A stretch of DNA of 64,000 nucleotides, from contig NC_007204.1 in the NCBI RefSeq assembly GCF_000012305.1, forward strand, positions 1,736,001-1,800,000. The letters are read 5' to 3'. The notes under the pieces were generated by a model. The model was not told where the DNA came from and made no database searches. It was given only the letters and a program-made list of their open reading frames with translations. This document shows, one piece after another, positions 35,460 through 44,204 of the stretch (positions within the stretch are counted from its first letter, which is position 1; every line of letters starts with the position of its first letter). Source of the DNA: Psychrobacter arcticus 273-4. Its GTDB lineage: Bacteria > Pseudomonadota > Gammaproteobacteria > Pseudomonadales > Moraxellaceae. The position numbers were made by a program, and so were the translations under genes.

Positions 35460-35672
35460 TTAGGCTTTGTAACTCTCTTCATTACCCGTAATGCTACCAA
35501 TTTTTTTGGTGAAAAATAACGCCGCAGGAATAGAAACAAAAAAACCGATGGCAACTGCTATTTGGATATGTGGGATTTCATTAAACCCTGTGAGCAATGC
35601 TGCAATCATAAAGATACCGATGATGACCGTTGATGCCATCGAATAGATCACAGAGAAGAGTGGCCAATTCAT
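35460..35672 (-). CDS. Small two-span membrane protein
   Basis: 70 residues. Two hydrophobic segments (SVIYSMASTVIIGIFMIAALL and IQIAVAIGFFVSIPAALFFT) are separated by a short loop, and the tail is polar (KKIGSITGNEESYKA). A GGAG box precedes the ATG. It looks like a conserved small inner-membrane protein of unknown function. It points toward the IS element and formerly shared the split terminator with the transpeptidase gene. Confidence 0.7.
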   Translation of the reverse strand: MNWPLFSVIYSMASTVIIGIFMIAALLTGFNEIPHIQIAVAIGFFVSIPAALFFTKKIGSITGNEESYKA

Positions 35673-36103
35673 GATTTACTCCTTACTATTTTTGTGGATA
35701 TAACTACTTTATACACCAAATCCATACTAACAGTAAGTCTTTTATTATTTAGATTTAGCTTATTCATCGTAAGTGGTTGCTATTATAGAAGCCTTATTTT
35801 TAGTGTTGATTTATATGACGCATTTTTATTAACAATAAACTGCCTATATTTAAGAGCTTTCTACCGTTCGCACTGCCTTGAGCTTATTGAAAACAAACTA
35901 TGATTACCTGCTTATTTATCATCACTATCGAAACATCCAACTGACAAGCTGAATAAAAGCGTCTGGTTTATAATAGAAAATGAGCAGTATTTACTATGTC
36001 TTTACTCAGGAATCTTCAACACCCTTGGTACGTTTGTGCTAAAATCGCTTGCAAAATTATTTTACTTATTCTATTAAATGCCATCCGTCAGTAAGGAGCC
36101 GCT
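35673..36103. other. Intergenic region upstream of alaS
   Basis: 431 bp of AT-rich sequence between divergent genes. The only open frame (35694-35903) has no ribosome-binding site and no recognisable features. It should hold the alaS promoter; no riboswitch or T-box was recognised. Confidence 0.5.
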
Positions 36104-38776
36104 GTGAGCCAGCCATTTCGCTCAGCCGATATTCGTCAAGCTTTTATCGATTTTTTCATAAGCAAGCAGCATACACCCGTCGCCTCATCGAGTTTGATTC
36201 CGCACAATGACCCGACATTGCTATTTACCAATGCCGGTATGAATCAATTTAAAGAAACGTTTTTGGGTATGGAGCCGCGTGACTATACTCGTGCGGTAAC
36301 CTCTCAAAAGTGCGTACGTGCTGGCGGCAAGCATAATGATTTGGATAATGTCGGCTATACCGCACGCCATCATACTTTTTTTGAAATGCTTGGTAACTTC
36401 TCTTTCGGCGATTACTTTAAGCAAGCAGGTATTGGCTATATTTGGGAGTTTTTGACCTCGGACGAATGGCTTGCGATTGATAAAAATCGCTTATATGTGA
36501 CCATTTACGAAACCGATGATGAAGCTTTTGATATTTGGCATAAAGATATCGGCATACCAAGCGAGCGTATCATCCGTATTGGTGATAATAAAGGCGCACC
36601 TTACGCCTCAGATAACTTTTGGACGATGGGTGATACGGGTCCTTGCGGCCCTTGTACCGAAGTCTTTTATGACCATGGCGCAGATATCGAAGGCGGTCTA
36701 CCGGGCACGCCTGAAGAAGATGGCGACCGTTATATTGAGATTTGGAACTGCGTGTTTATGCAGTTCAACCGTCAAAAAGACGGTACTATGCTGCCGCTAC
36801 CAGCACCAAGTGTTGATACCGGCATGGGACTTGAGCGTATCAGCGCCATCATGCAAGGCGTTCATGGTAACTACGAGATAGATTTGTTTGTCCATCTTAT
36901 GGATGCTGCCGCTGAGATTTTAGAGATTGAGAATCAGCAACAGTCGTCATTAAAGGTCATTGCTGATCATATCCGTGCGGTTTCGTTTTTGATTGCTGAC
37001 GGCGTTACGCCAAGTAATGAAGGTCGTGGTTATGTACTGCGCCGCGTTATTCGCCGTGCAGTACGTCATGGTAATAAGCTTGGCGCAGACAGTGATTTCT
37101 TTTATAAAATGGTTGCGCCCTTGGTCGCTGAGATGGGCATCGCCTACCCTGAGCTAAAAGACAAACAAAGCGTCATCGAAAACACCATTCAAAAAGAAGA
37201 AGCGCAGTTCGCTAAAACCTTAGCACAAGGTTTACGTTTACTTGCCAGCGAGCTTGAAGGCTTGCAAGATGGTGATACTCTCTCTGGTGAAGCTGCCTTT
37301 AAGCTTTATGATACTTACGGCTTTCCTGTTGACTTGACCGCTGATATCACCCGTGAGCGCGGTATTGTGATTGATGAAGCTGAGTTTGATGAACATATGC
37401 AAGCACAGCGTGAACGTGCGCGTGATGCGGGCAAATTTGACGTTGATTATAGTAGTGTCATTCAAGTAGAGAACCCAACGACCTTTATCGGTTATGAACA
37501 GCTCGAACAAGAAGGCGTTGCGATCGATGCCCTTTATCAAGATGGCAATCCAGCAGACAGCTTAACTGAAGGTATGGAAGGCGTTGTTGTGCTCGACCGT
37601 ACGCCGTTTTATGCTGAAGGTGGTGGTCAAGTTGGTGAGCTGGGTGAAATCCGTACCGCGACCGGCGTCTTTGACGTTCAAGATACCAAAAAATCTGGGC
37701 AAGCCATTATCCATTATGGCGTTGTCACTATGGGTGAGATTAAAACTAAACAAACAGCGGATGCGCAAGTGCTCTCTAGTATCCGTGCTGCCAGTGCCAA
37801 AAATCACTCTGCCACGCATCTATTACATGCTGCACTAAGAGAAGTATTGGGTGATGCGGTCACACAAAAAGGCTCACTGGTCTCAAGCGAAGTCTTACGT
37901 TTTGATTTCTCATACGACAAGCCTGTTAGTCCCGCTGAAATCATGCGTATCGAACGTTTGGTCAATGAGCAAATCCAAGCCAATACCCCTACCCGTATTG
38001 AGAATATGCCTATCGATGAGGCTATAAAGCAAGGTGCTATGGCGCTGTTCGGTGAAAAATATGGTAATGACGTTCGCGTGCTTACCATGGGCACAGACAG
38101 TATCGTAGATGGTCAGCGCATGCCGTTCTCTATCGAGCTATGTGGCGGTCTACATGTACAGCGTACCGGCGATATTGGGGTGTTAAAAATTACTAGCGAA
38201 TCAGGCATTGCTGCTGGTATTCGCCGTATTGAAGCCGTCACAGCTATGAACGCGATTAAAAATATTCAGCAAAGCGAGCAACAGCTCAGCGAGCTTGCGA
38301 GTCAGCTAAAAGTGAAACGCCCAGAGGTCGCACAGCGCGTGCGTACTATGGCGGATAAGCAGCGTGATTTAGAGAAGCAGCTAGAGCGTTTAGAGCAAAA
38401 AATCGCCAGTGCCCAAGCAGCCAACTTGCTTGATGAAGTGCAAACCATCGCAGGTATACCATTGCTTATCAGTACACTAAGCGGCGTTGATGGTAAATCA
38501 ATCCGTACACTGATGGACGATATAAAATCCAAACTACCGGATAGTGTGATTGTATTGATTGGCGATAAAGATGAGCAGTTGGCATTAGCCGCAAACGTCG
38601 CCAAATCAGTGACTGATCGCATAAAAGCCGGCGACATCATTCGTTATTTGGCAGGCGAGCTTGGCGGTAAAGGTGGCGGTAAACCTGACTATGCACAGGG
38701 CGGCGCACCAAAGTCTAATAATAGCGCTGCTGTTATCGCGGCCTTACCTGCTTGGGTTGCAGCCCAGCTTAGCTAA
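36104..38776 (+). CDS. alaS: Alanyl-tRNA synthetase
   Basis: 890 residues. The start is GTG with AAGGAGCCGCT just ahead. The class II catalytic domain begins [15 protein letters not shown] and has [19 protein letters not shown] motif 1 and [14 protein letters not shown] motif 3. The editing domain carries [12 protein letters not shown] and CGGLHV, which bind zinc and clear Ser/Gly from tRNA-Ala. The C-terminal part is a coiled coil plus a DHHA1-like [12 protein letters not shown]. The length is normal. Confidence 0.98.
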   Translation: MSQPFRSADIRQAFIDFFISKQHTPVASSSLIPHNDPTLLFTNAGMNQFKETFLGMEPRDYTRAVTSQKCVRAGGKHNDLDNVGYTARHHTFFEMLGNFSFGDYFKQAGIGYIWEFLTSDEWLAIDKNRLYVTIYETDDEAFDIWHKDIGIPSERIIRIGDNKGAPYASDNFWTMGDTGPCGPCTEVFYDHGADIEGGLPGTPEEDGDRYIEIWNCVFMQFNRQKDGTMLPLPAPSVDTGMGLERISAIMQGVHGNYEIDLFVHLMDAAAEILEIENQQQSSLKVIADHIRAVSFLIADGVTPSNEGRGYVLRRVIRRAVRHGNKLGADSDFFYKMVAPLVAEMGIAYPELKDKQSVIENTIQKEEAQFAKTLAQGLRLLASELEGLQDGDTLSGEAAFKLYDTYGFPVDLTADITRERGIVIDEAEFDEHMQAQRERARDAGKFDVDYSSVIQVENPTTFIGYEQLEQEGVAIDALYQDGNPADSLTEGMEGVVVLDRTPFYAEGGGQVGELGEIRTATGVFDVQDTKKSGQAIIHYGVVTMGEIKTKQTADAQVLSSIRAASAKNHSATHLLHAALREVLGDAVTQKGSLVSSEVLRFDFSYDKPVSPAEIMRIERLVNEQIQANTPTRIENMPIDEAIKQGAMALFGEKYGNDVRVLTMGTDSIVDGQRMPFSIELCGGLHVQRTGDIGVLKITSESGIAAGIRRIEAVTAMNAIKNIQQSEQQLSELASQLKVKRPEVAQRVRTMADKQRDLEKQLERLEQKIASAQAANLLDEVQTIAGIPLLISTLSGVDGKSIRTLMDDIKSKLPDSVIVLIGDKDEQLALAANVAKSVTDRIKAGDIIRYLAGELGGKGGGKPDYAQGGAPKSNNSAAVIAALPAWVAAQLS

Positions 38777-39244
38777 ACATTAAGCTGAGTACAATACTAT
38801 AGTTGAAATACTTTAAAGTCGCTACCGTATTGCTGGTGTAAATTTTTTGCAGCCTCTGTCTGCGTAGGCACAGCAAGCAAGAAAAATTTGCACCAGTAGT
38901 ACCTGTTGTATCGATATTACTTTTCACCGACTATACCTTATCGTATATAAAATACGTGATTGGTTATAACGGTTATAACCAATCGCCATGTATCTAATGT
39001 CTACTGATACTTAAAGTTACGACGCTAATATGATATAAAGTACCACGCTTAGACTTATTTCAGCATACGAAGTCTATTGGCACAATAAGACAGTAAACCA
39101 TCAAAAAGTAAAACAAAGGGCGCAGTTCTTATAATCCGGCTTTATCGTTATTAAAATTAATCTAGCACAGAATTTATACAGTGCCATGACGGATTGATGT
39201 CTCTAAATAACAGATAACCATTGGTGAATAATAGGTAGATTTTT
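38777..39244. other. Intergenic region between alaS and lysC
   Basis: 468 bp without a gene. It contains a full copy of the 138-bp element (38798-38935), a hairpin at 38958-38984 (GATTGGTTATA paired with TATAACCAATC, without a clear T-tract) and the lysC promoter region. I looked for a lysine riboswitch and did not recognise one. Confidence 0.55.
38798..38935 (+). repeat. 138-bp MITE-like element, copy 2
   Basis: Differs from the copy at 30714 by a single visible base (ACCTGTTG versus ACGTGTTG). It starts 22 bp after the alaS stop and ends in CTATA. Confidence 0.93.
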
Positions 39245-40531
39245 ATGGCGTTAATAGTACAAAAATACGGCGGCACCTCGATGGGCAGTATCGACCGCAT
39301 CAAAAACGTCGCCAAACGAGTCAAACGCTGGCATGACAACGGTCATCAAGTGGTCGTTGTTGTGTCTGCCATGAGCGGTGAAACCAACCGTTTGATTGAT
39401 TTAGCACGCCAAATCAGCAGCCAGCCTGACCCTCGCGAATATGACCAAATGGTTTCAACGGGTGAGCAAGTTTCTATATCTTTGCTTGCCATGGCGATTA
39501 AAGAGTTAGGTATCGGCGCACGTTCATTTACCGGTCGTCAAGTGGCCATTAAAACCGATAACGCCCACAATAAAGCGCGTATCGAAAGTATCGATGACAA
39601 AAACATCCGTCAGCAGCTAGATGCAGGCAACATCGTTATCGTCGCAGGTTTCCAAGGTATCGATGAAGAAGGCAATGCGACGACCTTAGGTCGTGGCGGC
39701 TCCGATACGACAGGTGTAGCGATTGCCGCGGCTTTAGGCGCTGACGAATGCCAAATCTATACCGATGTCGATGGCGTCTATACCACTGACCCTCGCGTCA
39801 CCTCAAAAGCCAAAAAACTTGAAAAGATTACCTTTGAAGAAATGCTTGAGATGGCAAGTCTTGGCTCTAAGATTTTACAGATTCGCTCAGTAGAATTCGC
39901 TGGCAAATACGGCGTACCGCTGCGCGTATTATCTAGCTTTGATGAAAACAACGATGGTAGCTTTGACCAAGACTTTCAAGACAATGTCGGCACCCTAATT
40001 ACGATAGACGAAGGAGATAATATGGAACAGGCAATCATTTCAGGTATCGCTTTTAATCGAGACGAAGCAAAAATCGTCGTACGTGGTGTACCTGATCACC
40101 CTGGTATCGCCTCTGCTATCCTCAGCCCTATTGGCCGCGCGAATATCGAAATTGACATGATAGTGCAAAACCTATCAACCAACGGCATGACCGATTTTAC
40201 CTTTACCGTCAATCGTACTGACATGGAAAAAACCATGAAAGTACTAGAAAACGAAGTCAAAGATGAAATCGGTGCCAAAGAGATATTGGCCAATGATGAA
40301 GTCGTTAAAGTCTCATTAGTCGGCGTCGGTATGCGCTCTCACGCGGGTGTTGCTAGCCTCATGTTTCAAACCCTTGCCGAAAACAACATCAATATTCAAA
40401 TGATATCAACCAGTGAAATCAAGGTATCTGTTCTTATCCAAGAGCAGTATCTAGAAAAAGCCGTGAGATCTCTCCATACCGCCTTTGGACTAGATCGTGA
40501 AGACGGTGAAAGCAAAGTCGCTGGTTTATAA
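39245..40531 (+). CDS. lysC: Aspartate kinase, with an internal start for an ACT-domain subunit
   Basis: 428 residues. It phosphorylates aspartate, the first step toward lysine, threonine and methionine. The N-terminal kinase domain has VQKYGGTSMG (residues 4-13), FTGRQVAI and LGRGGSDTTGVA; two ACT domains (about 265-428) bind the feedback effectors. Within the gene an AAGGAG box precedes an in-frame ATG at 40022 (Met260), so a separate 169-residue ACT subunit is likely, as in alpha2-beta2 aspartokinases of Corynebacterium and Bacillus. csrA follows 400 bp downstream. Confidence 0.97.
   Translation: MALIVQKYGGTSMGSIDRIKNVAKRVKRWHDNGHQVVVVVSAMSGETNRLIDLARQISSQPDPREYDQMVSTGEQVSISLLAMAIKELGIGARSFTGRQVAIKTDNAHNKARIESIDDKNIRQQLDAGNIVIVAGFQGIDEEGNATTLGRGGSDTTGVAIAAALGADECQIYTDVDGVYTTDPRVTSKAKKLEKITFEEMLEMASLGSKILQIRSVEFAGKYGVPLRVLSSFDENNDGSFDQDFQDNVGTLITIDEGDNMEQAIISGIAFNRDEAKIVVRGVPDHPGIASAILSPIGRANIEIDMIVQNLSTNGMTDFTFTVNRTDMEKTMKVLENEVKDEIGAKEILANDEVVKVSLVGVGMRSHAGVASLMFQTLAENNINIQMISTSEIKVSVLIQEQYLEKAVRSLHTAFGLDREDGESKVAGL
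40011..40024 (+). promoter_or_regulatory. Internal ribosome-binding site and start in lysC
   Basis: AAGGAG lies 6 bases before an in-frame ATG (40022) encoding MEQAIISGIAFNRDEAK, exactly the start of the ACT region. It is better than the ribosome-binding site of the full-length lysC start. Confidence 0.7.
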
Positions 40532-40934
40532 AAATGGGCTTATAAAAACTTTGCTAGAGCCTTATAAAAATAGCAGACTTTAATGTTTGTTAAGTAAACT
40601 GCGATTTATCATTTTTAATAGCGCTTCCTTAAATAGGGTCTTAATAGACCCTATTTTCTTTTTTTATTATTGCTGAGGTTATTATAAAACCAATAGTTTT
40701 GTGAAAACCCGTGACAGTATCTGTTATGCCCCCTATAATGAGAGTTTCATTTGGGCTAAATGAATTTATCTATCATTATCGCTATTAGCATCCTATTTTT
40801 AGTAAGATTTATAAAATAATGTTTATGACATTTACTTTATAACAGCTGCCTATTTTGTGCAGCGATAATGTCCTGTAATTGAGACGCAATCTGATGAGTA
40901 ATAATCTGTTGATGCGACATAAGGAGTGTGACGC
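40532..40934. other. Intergenic region between lysC and csrA
   Basis: 403 bp containing the lysC terminator (40631-40656) and then an AT-rich leader for csrA. No gene is seen. Confidence 0.6.
40631..40672 (+). terminator. Rho-independent terminator after lysC
   Basis: AAATAGGGTC pairs exactly with GACCCTATTT and is followed by TCTTTTTTT. Confidence 0.92.
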
Positions 40935-41180
40935 ATGTTAATTTTGACACGCCGCGTGGGCGAAACGCTAATGATTGGCGACGAGGTCAGTGTGACTGTC
41001 CTAGGTGTAAAAGGCAATCAAGTACGTATCGGCGTTGATGCGCCAAAAGATATTGCCGTACACCGCGAAGAGATTTATCAGCGCATCCAACATGAGCGCA
41101 CGATACAGTCGCAAATGCAGCATCTTGAGCAAGGTAGCTTTGCGCCTTCATTTGATGACGAAGACTATTTTAATCGCTAA
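40935..41180 (+). CDS. csrA: Carbon storage regulator CsrA
   Basis: 81 residues. An RNA-binding global regulator that blocks or stabilises mRNAs at GGA motifs. It begins [37 protein letters not shown] and keeps HREEIYQRI, the RNA-binding strand. Typical CsrA has about 61 residues; this one has a 20-residue acidic/aromatic tail ([19 protein letters not shown]). An AAGGAGT box lies 10 bases before the ATG. Confidence 0.96.
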   Translation: MLILTRRVGETLMIGDEVSVTVLGVKGNQVRIGVDAPKDIAVHREEIYQRIQHERTIQSQMQHLEQGSFAPSFDDEDYFNR

Positions 41181-41265
41181 ACTTTTAGCTTCATATCTAA
41201 CTATCATTAAGCTTATATCAAGCATGCCAGTTTTGGCTTTTTAACAGCTTTGAGGTCATTTACTT

Positions 41266-41640
41266 ATGAGTATCCGCCAATCAGACGTATCGGCTCTACT
41301 TAATGGTTTGAATAAAAAAGCCATTGAATTCAATGATGTCATCAGCTTTATTGATGATTTTTATCGTTATGCGCCAGCGCCTTTTGTTAATGGTATGGCA
41401 CATAATGCTGCTGGTGAAAACGAAGGCAGCGCAAAGATCTTTGGTTTTGCGAAACACCATCGCTTAAATCAATTAGATACCTTAAAATTGTTTGGTGAGC
41501 ATTACCAAAAGGTCCAAGCAACCCCTAAAGGGGTTGACCATCCTAATATTCGCAATTTTTTACATTGGGGCTGGCAAGCGTTTTTGATGGAAAAAAATCC
41601 ATTAACACTGCGCCCTAGTGTCGATACCAGTACACTGTAA
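41266..41640 (+). CDS. HopJ type III effector family protein
   Basis: 124 residues. The pattern FINDFY-like (VISFIDDFYRYAPAPFVNG), NEGSAKIFGFAKHHRLN and a final HPNIRNFLHWGWQAF matches the HopJ family (Pfam HopJ). Despite its name this family is widespread in free-living bacteria without a type III secretion system, and none is visible here, so a housekeeping role is more likely. Its function is unknown. The gene follows csrA by 85 bp and may be co-transcribed with it. Confidence 0.85.
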   Translation: MSIRQSDVSALLNGLNKKAIEFNDVISFIDDFYRYAPAPFVNGMAHNAAGENEGSAKIFGFAKHHRLNQLDTLKLFGEHYQKVQATPKGVDHPNIRNFLHWGWQAFLMEKNPLTLRPSVDTSTL

Positions 41641-41679
41641 CGATGTAATATTGATACATAAAAAAGCCACGCTATGGTG

Positions 41680-41727
41680 TGAACTGACCCCCATAAGTTG
41701 GACACAACTTATGGGGTATTTTTATGC
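41680..41727 (+). mobile_element. Solo left end of the IS150-like element
   Basis: 48 bp identical to the left end of the IS at 33940, from TGAACTGACCCCC through the hairpin CCATAAGTT...AACTTATGG to TTTTTATGC, after which similarity stops. The rest of the IS is gone. To its left, AAAAAAGCCACGC looks like half of a terminator. The retained hairpin plus TATTTTT can itself end transcription after the HopJ-family gene. Confidence 0.9.
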
Positions 41728-41759
41728 TTAATTTTTTATCAATGAATTTAGGCATCAGT

Positions 41760-42071
41760 CTATTTATCGCGAAACTTCACGGGCTGTACCGCGCCTTTTG
41801 GATTTGGCATATTGGGATAGTGATGTTCATGTTCGACATCACATTCAGCGCCAACGACAGAACCATCTTCTCTGATCGGCTTATGAATATAGCCTGTCCG
41901 CTCAGCAGGCGCCAGATGCTCATGCTCCCATACCATCACTGCTTGCATACAGGTCTCGCGTTGCTCCGCCGTTAGCTTACGACCGTCTTGCCATTTGCCA
42001 AGCTCAATCGCCATACGAAACTTATCGACCACTTCAGGTGTTAGGCTTGCTAATATCGTTTGTTTATCCAT
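41760..42071 (-). CDS. YeaC-like protein (DUF1315)
   Basis: 103 residues. The N-terminal half reads LTPEVVDKFRMAIELGKWQDGRKLTAEQRETCMQAVMVWEHEH, closely like Escherichia coli YeaC (DUF1315). The C-terminal half is rich in His and Glu (CDVEHEHHYPNMP) and could bind metal. Function unknown. It lies downstream of nadK on the same strand, 55 bp away. Confidence 0.85.
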   Translation of the reverse strand: MDKQTILASLTPEVVDKFRMAIELGKWQDGRKLTAEQRETCMQAVMVWEHEHLAPAERTGYIHKPIREDGSVVGAECDVEHEHHYPNMPNPKGAVQPVKFRDK

Positions 42072-42126
42072 TGTGCCTACTCTCCACTACTATTTTTTAT
42101 ATCACATTTTTGTCTAACAAAGACGC

Positions 42127-43146
42127 TTATTCATCGTCCATAATATCATCATCAACATCGAGACTGAATTCCTCAGCATGTACATTCCAGTGCAACTTCG
42201 TCCGGCATGCTTCATAAAAATCAAACCCTGGTGGATGTAGCAAAGTTAACTTGTCAGGATGTTTACGAATATACAGACGCTGCTCTTGATCAAGTGGTGT
42301 GCTTGGTTTACCGTCAGCGCTGACCATCGGCTGAGTGCGGTTATCCTCGTGGATACGGATACAAATCTCGCTGGTGCCACTAACTACAATAGGGCGACTA
42401 GACAGCGTATGCGGGTGCATAGGCACCAAACATATCGCATCCATGCTTGGATGGATGATAGGACCACCGCCAGAGAGCGCATAAGCCGTCGAGCCCGTCG
42501 GTGTCGCCACAATGAGACCATCACTGTGCTGCCGATAGACATCATGTCCATCGATTTTCATCTGAAAATCAATCATATGGACAGATTTACCAGCGTGCAA
42601 CACCACATCATTGAGCGCCATGTCTTCATGAATAATCTTACGACCTTCACGAATCTCCATCGTCAACAAAAACCTGTGGTCTAACTGATAATTGCCCATC
42701 AATACTTGGCGTAGCTTGAAGGCAGCTTCATCAGGTTTAACATCAGCTAAAAACCCAAGGCGACCACGGTTGACGCCCAATACAGGGACACGATAGCGTG
42801 CCAGTGCTTCGGCAGCATGAAGTATAGAGCCATCACCGCCAACCACGATAACCAAATCACAAATCTCGCCAATAAGGCTACGCTTGACGATTTTCACTCT
42901 TTCAATCTCAGTGAGATTTAAGGTTGGCAAGTTAGCAGTTTGTACATCCATAATCAACGTGAGATTCATATCGTTAATTATCTGGGCAATCTGCCCAATA
43001 CTTTGGGTCACGCTACGCGTTCTGGCACGACCCATCAAGCCAATACGGCGAAAGGCTGGATTTTTGATAGCGTGGAATAGCTCTGACTCATGTAGGTGCG
43101 GCAATCTTGCGGACTGCGCTGAGTTTTCCATAAAACGACTCGGCAT
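42127..43146 (-). CDS. nadK: NAD kinase
   Basis: 339 residues. It makes NADP from NAD with ATP or polyphosphate. The signature GGDGS is at residues 103-107 in LVIVVGGDGSILHAAEALAR; NRGRLGFLADV, ATPTGSTAYALSGGGPI and PMHPHTLSSRPIV are the other family blocks. The first 30 residues are poorly conserved and Met6 is an alternative start. The final 15 residues are acidic. yeaC-like follows. Confidence 0.95.
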   Translation of the reverse strand: MPSRFMENSAQSARLPHLHESELFHAIKNPAFRRIGLMGRARTRSVTQSIGQIAQIINDMNLTLIMDVQTANLPTLNLTEIERVKIVKRSLIGEICDLVIVVGGDGSILHAAEALARYRVPVLGVNRGRLGFLADVKPDEAAFKLRQVLMGNYQLDHRFLLTMEIREGRKIIHEDMALNDVVLHAGKSVHMIDFQMKIDGHDVYRQHSDGLIVATPTGSTAYALSGGGPIIHPSMDAICLVPMHPHTLSSRPIVVSGTSEICIRIHEDNRTQPMVSADGKPSTPLDQEQRLYIRKHPDKLTLLHPPGFDFYEACRTKLHWNVHAEEFSLDVDDDIMDDE

Positions 43147-43391
43147 AACGGTAAATTACAGAGTAATGATAACGAGAAATAGGCGATTAGACTAGCATGT
43201 TTATCAATTATCGTTGTTAACTGTCGTAATTGACCCCATATAAAAATCAACATACGCTGTTTTAGGCGTATCTGTTTAACTACTCAATAACCCTCTAGTT
43301 AAGGCTGTCACGCAATCACAGTTGACAATAAGAGCGGTTTTGCTAAAGTAGCTGACATCTATATTATTGATATTTTATTGAGGACAACTTT

Positions 43392-44114
43392 ATGGCCAAT
43401 CCTATTGTCAGTCGCGCAGAGCTTGCCGTCGGCGGTGCGCCGATGACGGTGAAGGGCGTGATTCAAAAGACCAGTTTATTGCTTGGGCTATCAGCTATTA
43501 CTGGTATTGGATTTTTCTTTTATGCGTTGATGGCAGGTTTATCGCAAGGTTTTATCACGATGGCTGCCTTTGGTAGTATGTTTGCTGCTTTTGGCTTGGC
43601 GATTTTTATTACCTTTAAACCACAGAAAGCCAAGACGTTTGCCGTCCCTTATGCACTTTTAGAAGGTATATTCTTGGGTGGCATCTCGCTGTTTTTCATG
43701 AGAATGTACCCTAGCGTGCCAGTGACTGCAATGTGTGCAACGTTCGTGACAGCAGCGGTTATGTTAGGTCTATATCGTTCAGGTCTGGTAAAGGTCACTG
43801 AAAAATTCCGCTCAATTGTTACTTCAGCGTTGATTGCTATCATGCTGGTTTATGTGGCGCAGTGGGTACTGTCTTTAGCCTTTGGTTCAAGCTTACCTTT
43901 CTTATTTGAAGGTGGCGCTATCGCTATTGGTTTTAGCTTATTTGTGATTGTTATCGCCTCTTTTACTCTGCTATTGGACTTTGATAACATTGATCGCGGT
44001 GTTGCGATGGGCGTTTCTGAAGACTATGAATGGTTATTTAGTATTGGTATTCTTGCAACGCTCGTGTGGATGTACATCGAGTTTATGCGTCTACTAAGCT
44101 ACTTACAAGATTAA
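43392..44114 (+). CDS. Bax inhibitor-1/YccA-family membrane protein
   Basis: 240 residues with seven hydrophobic segments. The order and the C-terminal LLDFDNIDRGVAMGVSEDYEWLFSIGILATLVWMYIEFMRLL match the bacterial Bax1-I (PF12811) type, where conserved Asp residues in the last helices form the proton/calcium-sensing pair in characterised relatives. Physiological role uncertain; related proteins are calcium leak channels. An ATTGAGGAC box precedes the ATG and a terminator follows. Confidence 0.88.
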   Translation: MANPIVSRAELAVGGAPMTVKGVIQKTSLLLGLSAITGIGFFFYALMAGLSQGFITMAAFGSMFAAFGLAIFITFKPQKAKTFAVPYALLEGIFLGGISLFFMRMYPSVPVTAMCATFVTAAVMLGLYRSGLVKVTEKFRSIVTSALIAIMLVYVAQWVLSLAFGSSLPFLFEGGAIAIGFSLFVIVIASFTLLLDFDNIDRGVAMGVSEDYEWLFSIGILATLVWMYIEFMRLLSYLQD

Positions 44115-44147
44115 TCTCACCACTATCTAGCAGTCATTTAAATAAAG

Positions 44148-44175
44148 AAACCGTCTTTCATAAAGGCGGTTTTTT
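44148..44175 (+). terminator. Rho-independent terminator
   Basis: AAACCGTCTTT and AAGGCGGTTT pair around CATA (one G-T) and are followed by TTTT. It lies between the Bax1-like gene and the converging P-type ATPase gene and can serve both. Confidence 0.88.
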
Positions 44176-44204
44176 TATGGGCAAAGATTAAAGGCTTATT
44201 TAAA

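Noticed and set aside
35694..35903. 69-codon open frame with a hydrophobic stretch upstream of alaS
   Set aside because: No ribosome-binding site, atypical composition rich in Leu/Tyr/Phe from AT-rich DNA, and it occupies the expected promoter region.
38936..39244. Lysine riboswitch in the lysC leader
   Set aside because: Only a simple 11-bp hairpin at 38958 was found; none of the conserved multi-helix elements were recognised.
41266..41640. Type III secretion effector, hence a pathogenicity function
   Set aside because: The HopJ family is common in bacteria without type III secretion, no secretion genes are nearby, and the gene sits in a housekeeping context after csrA.
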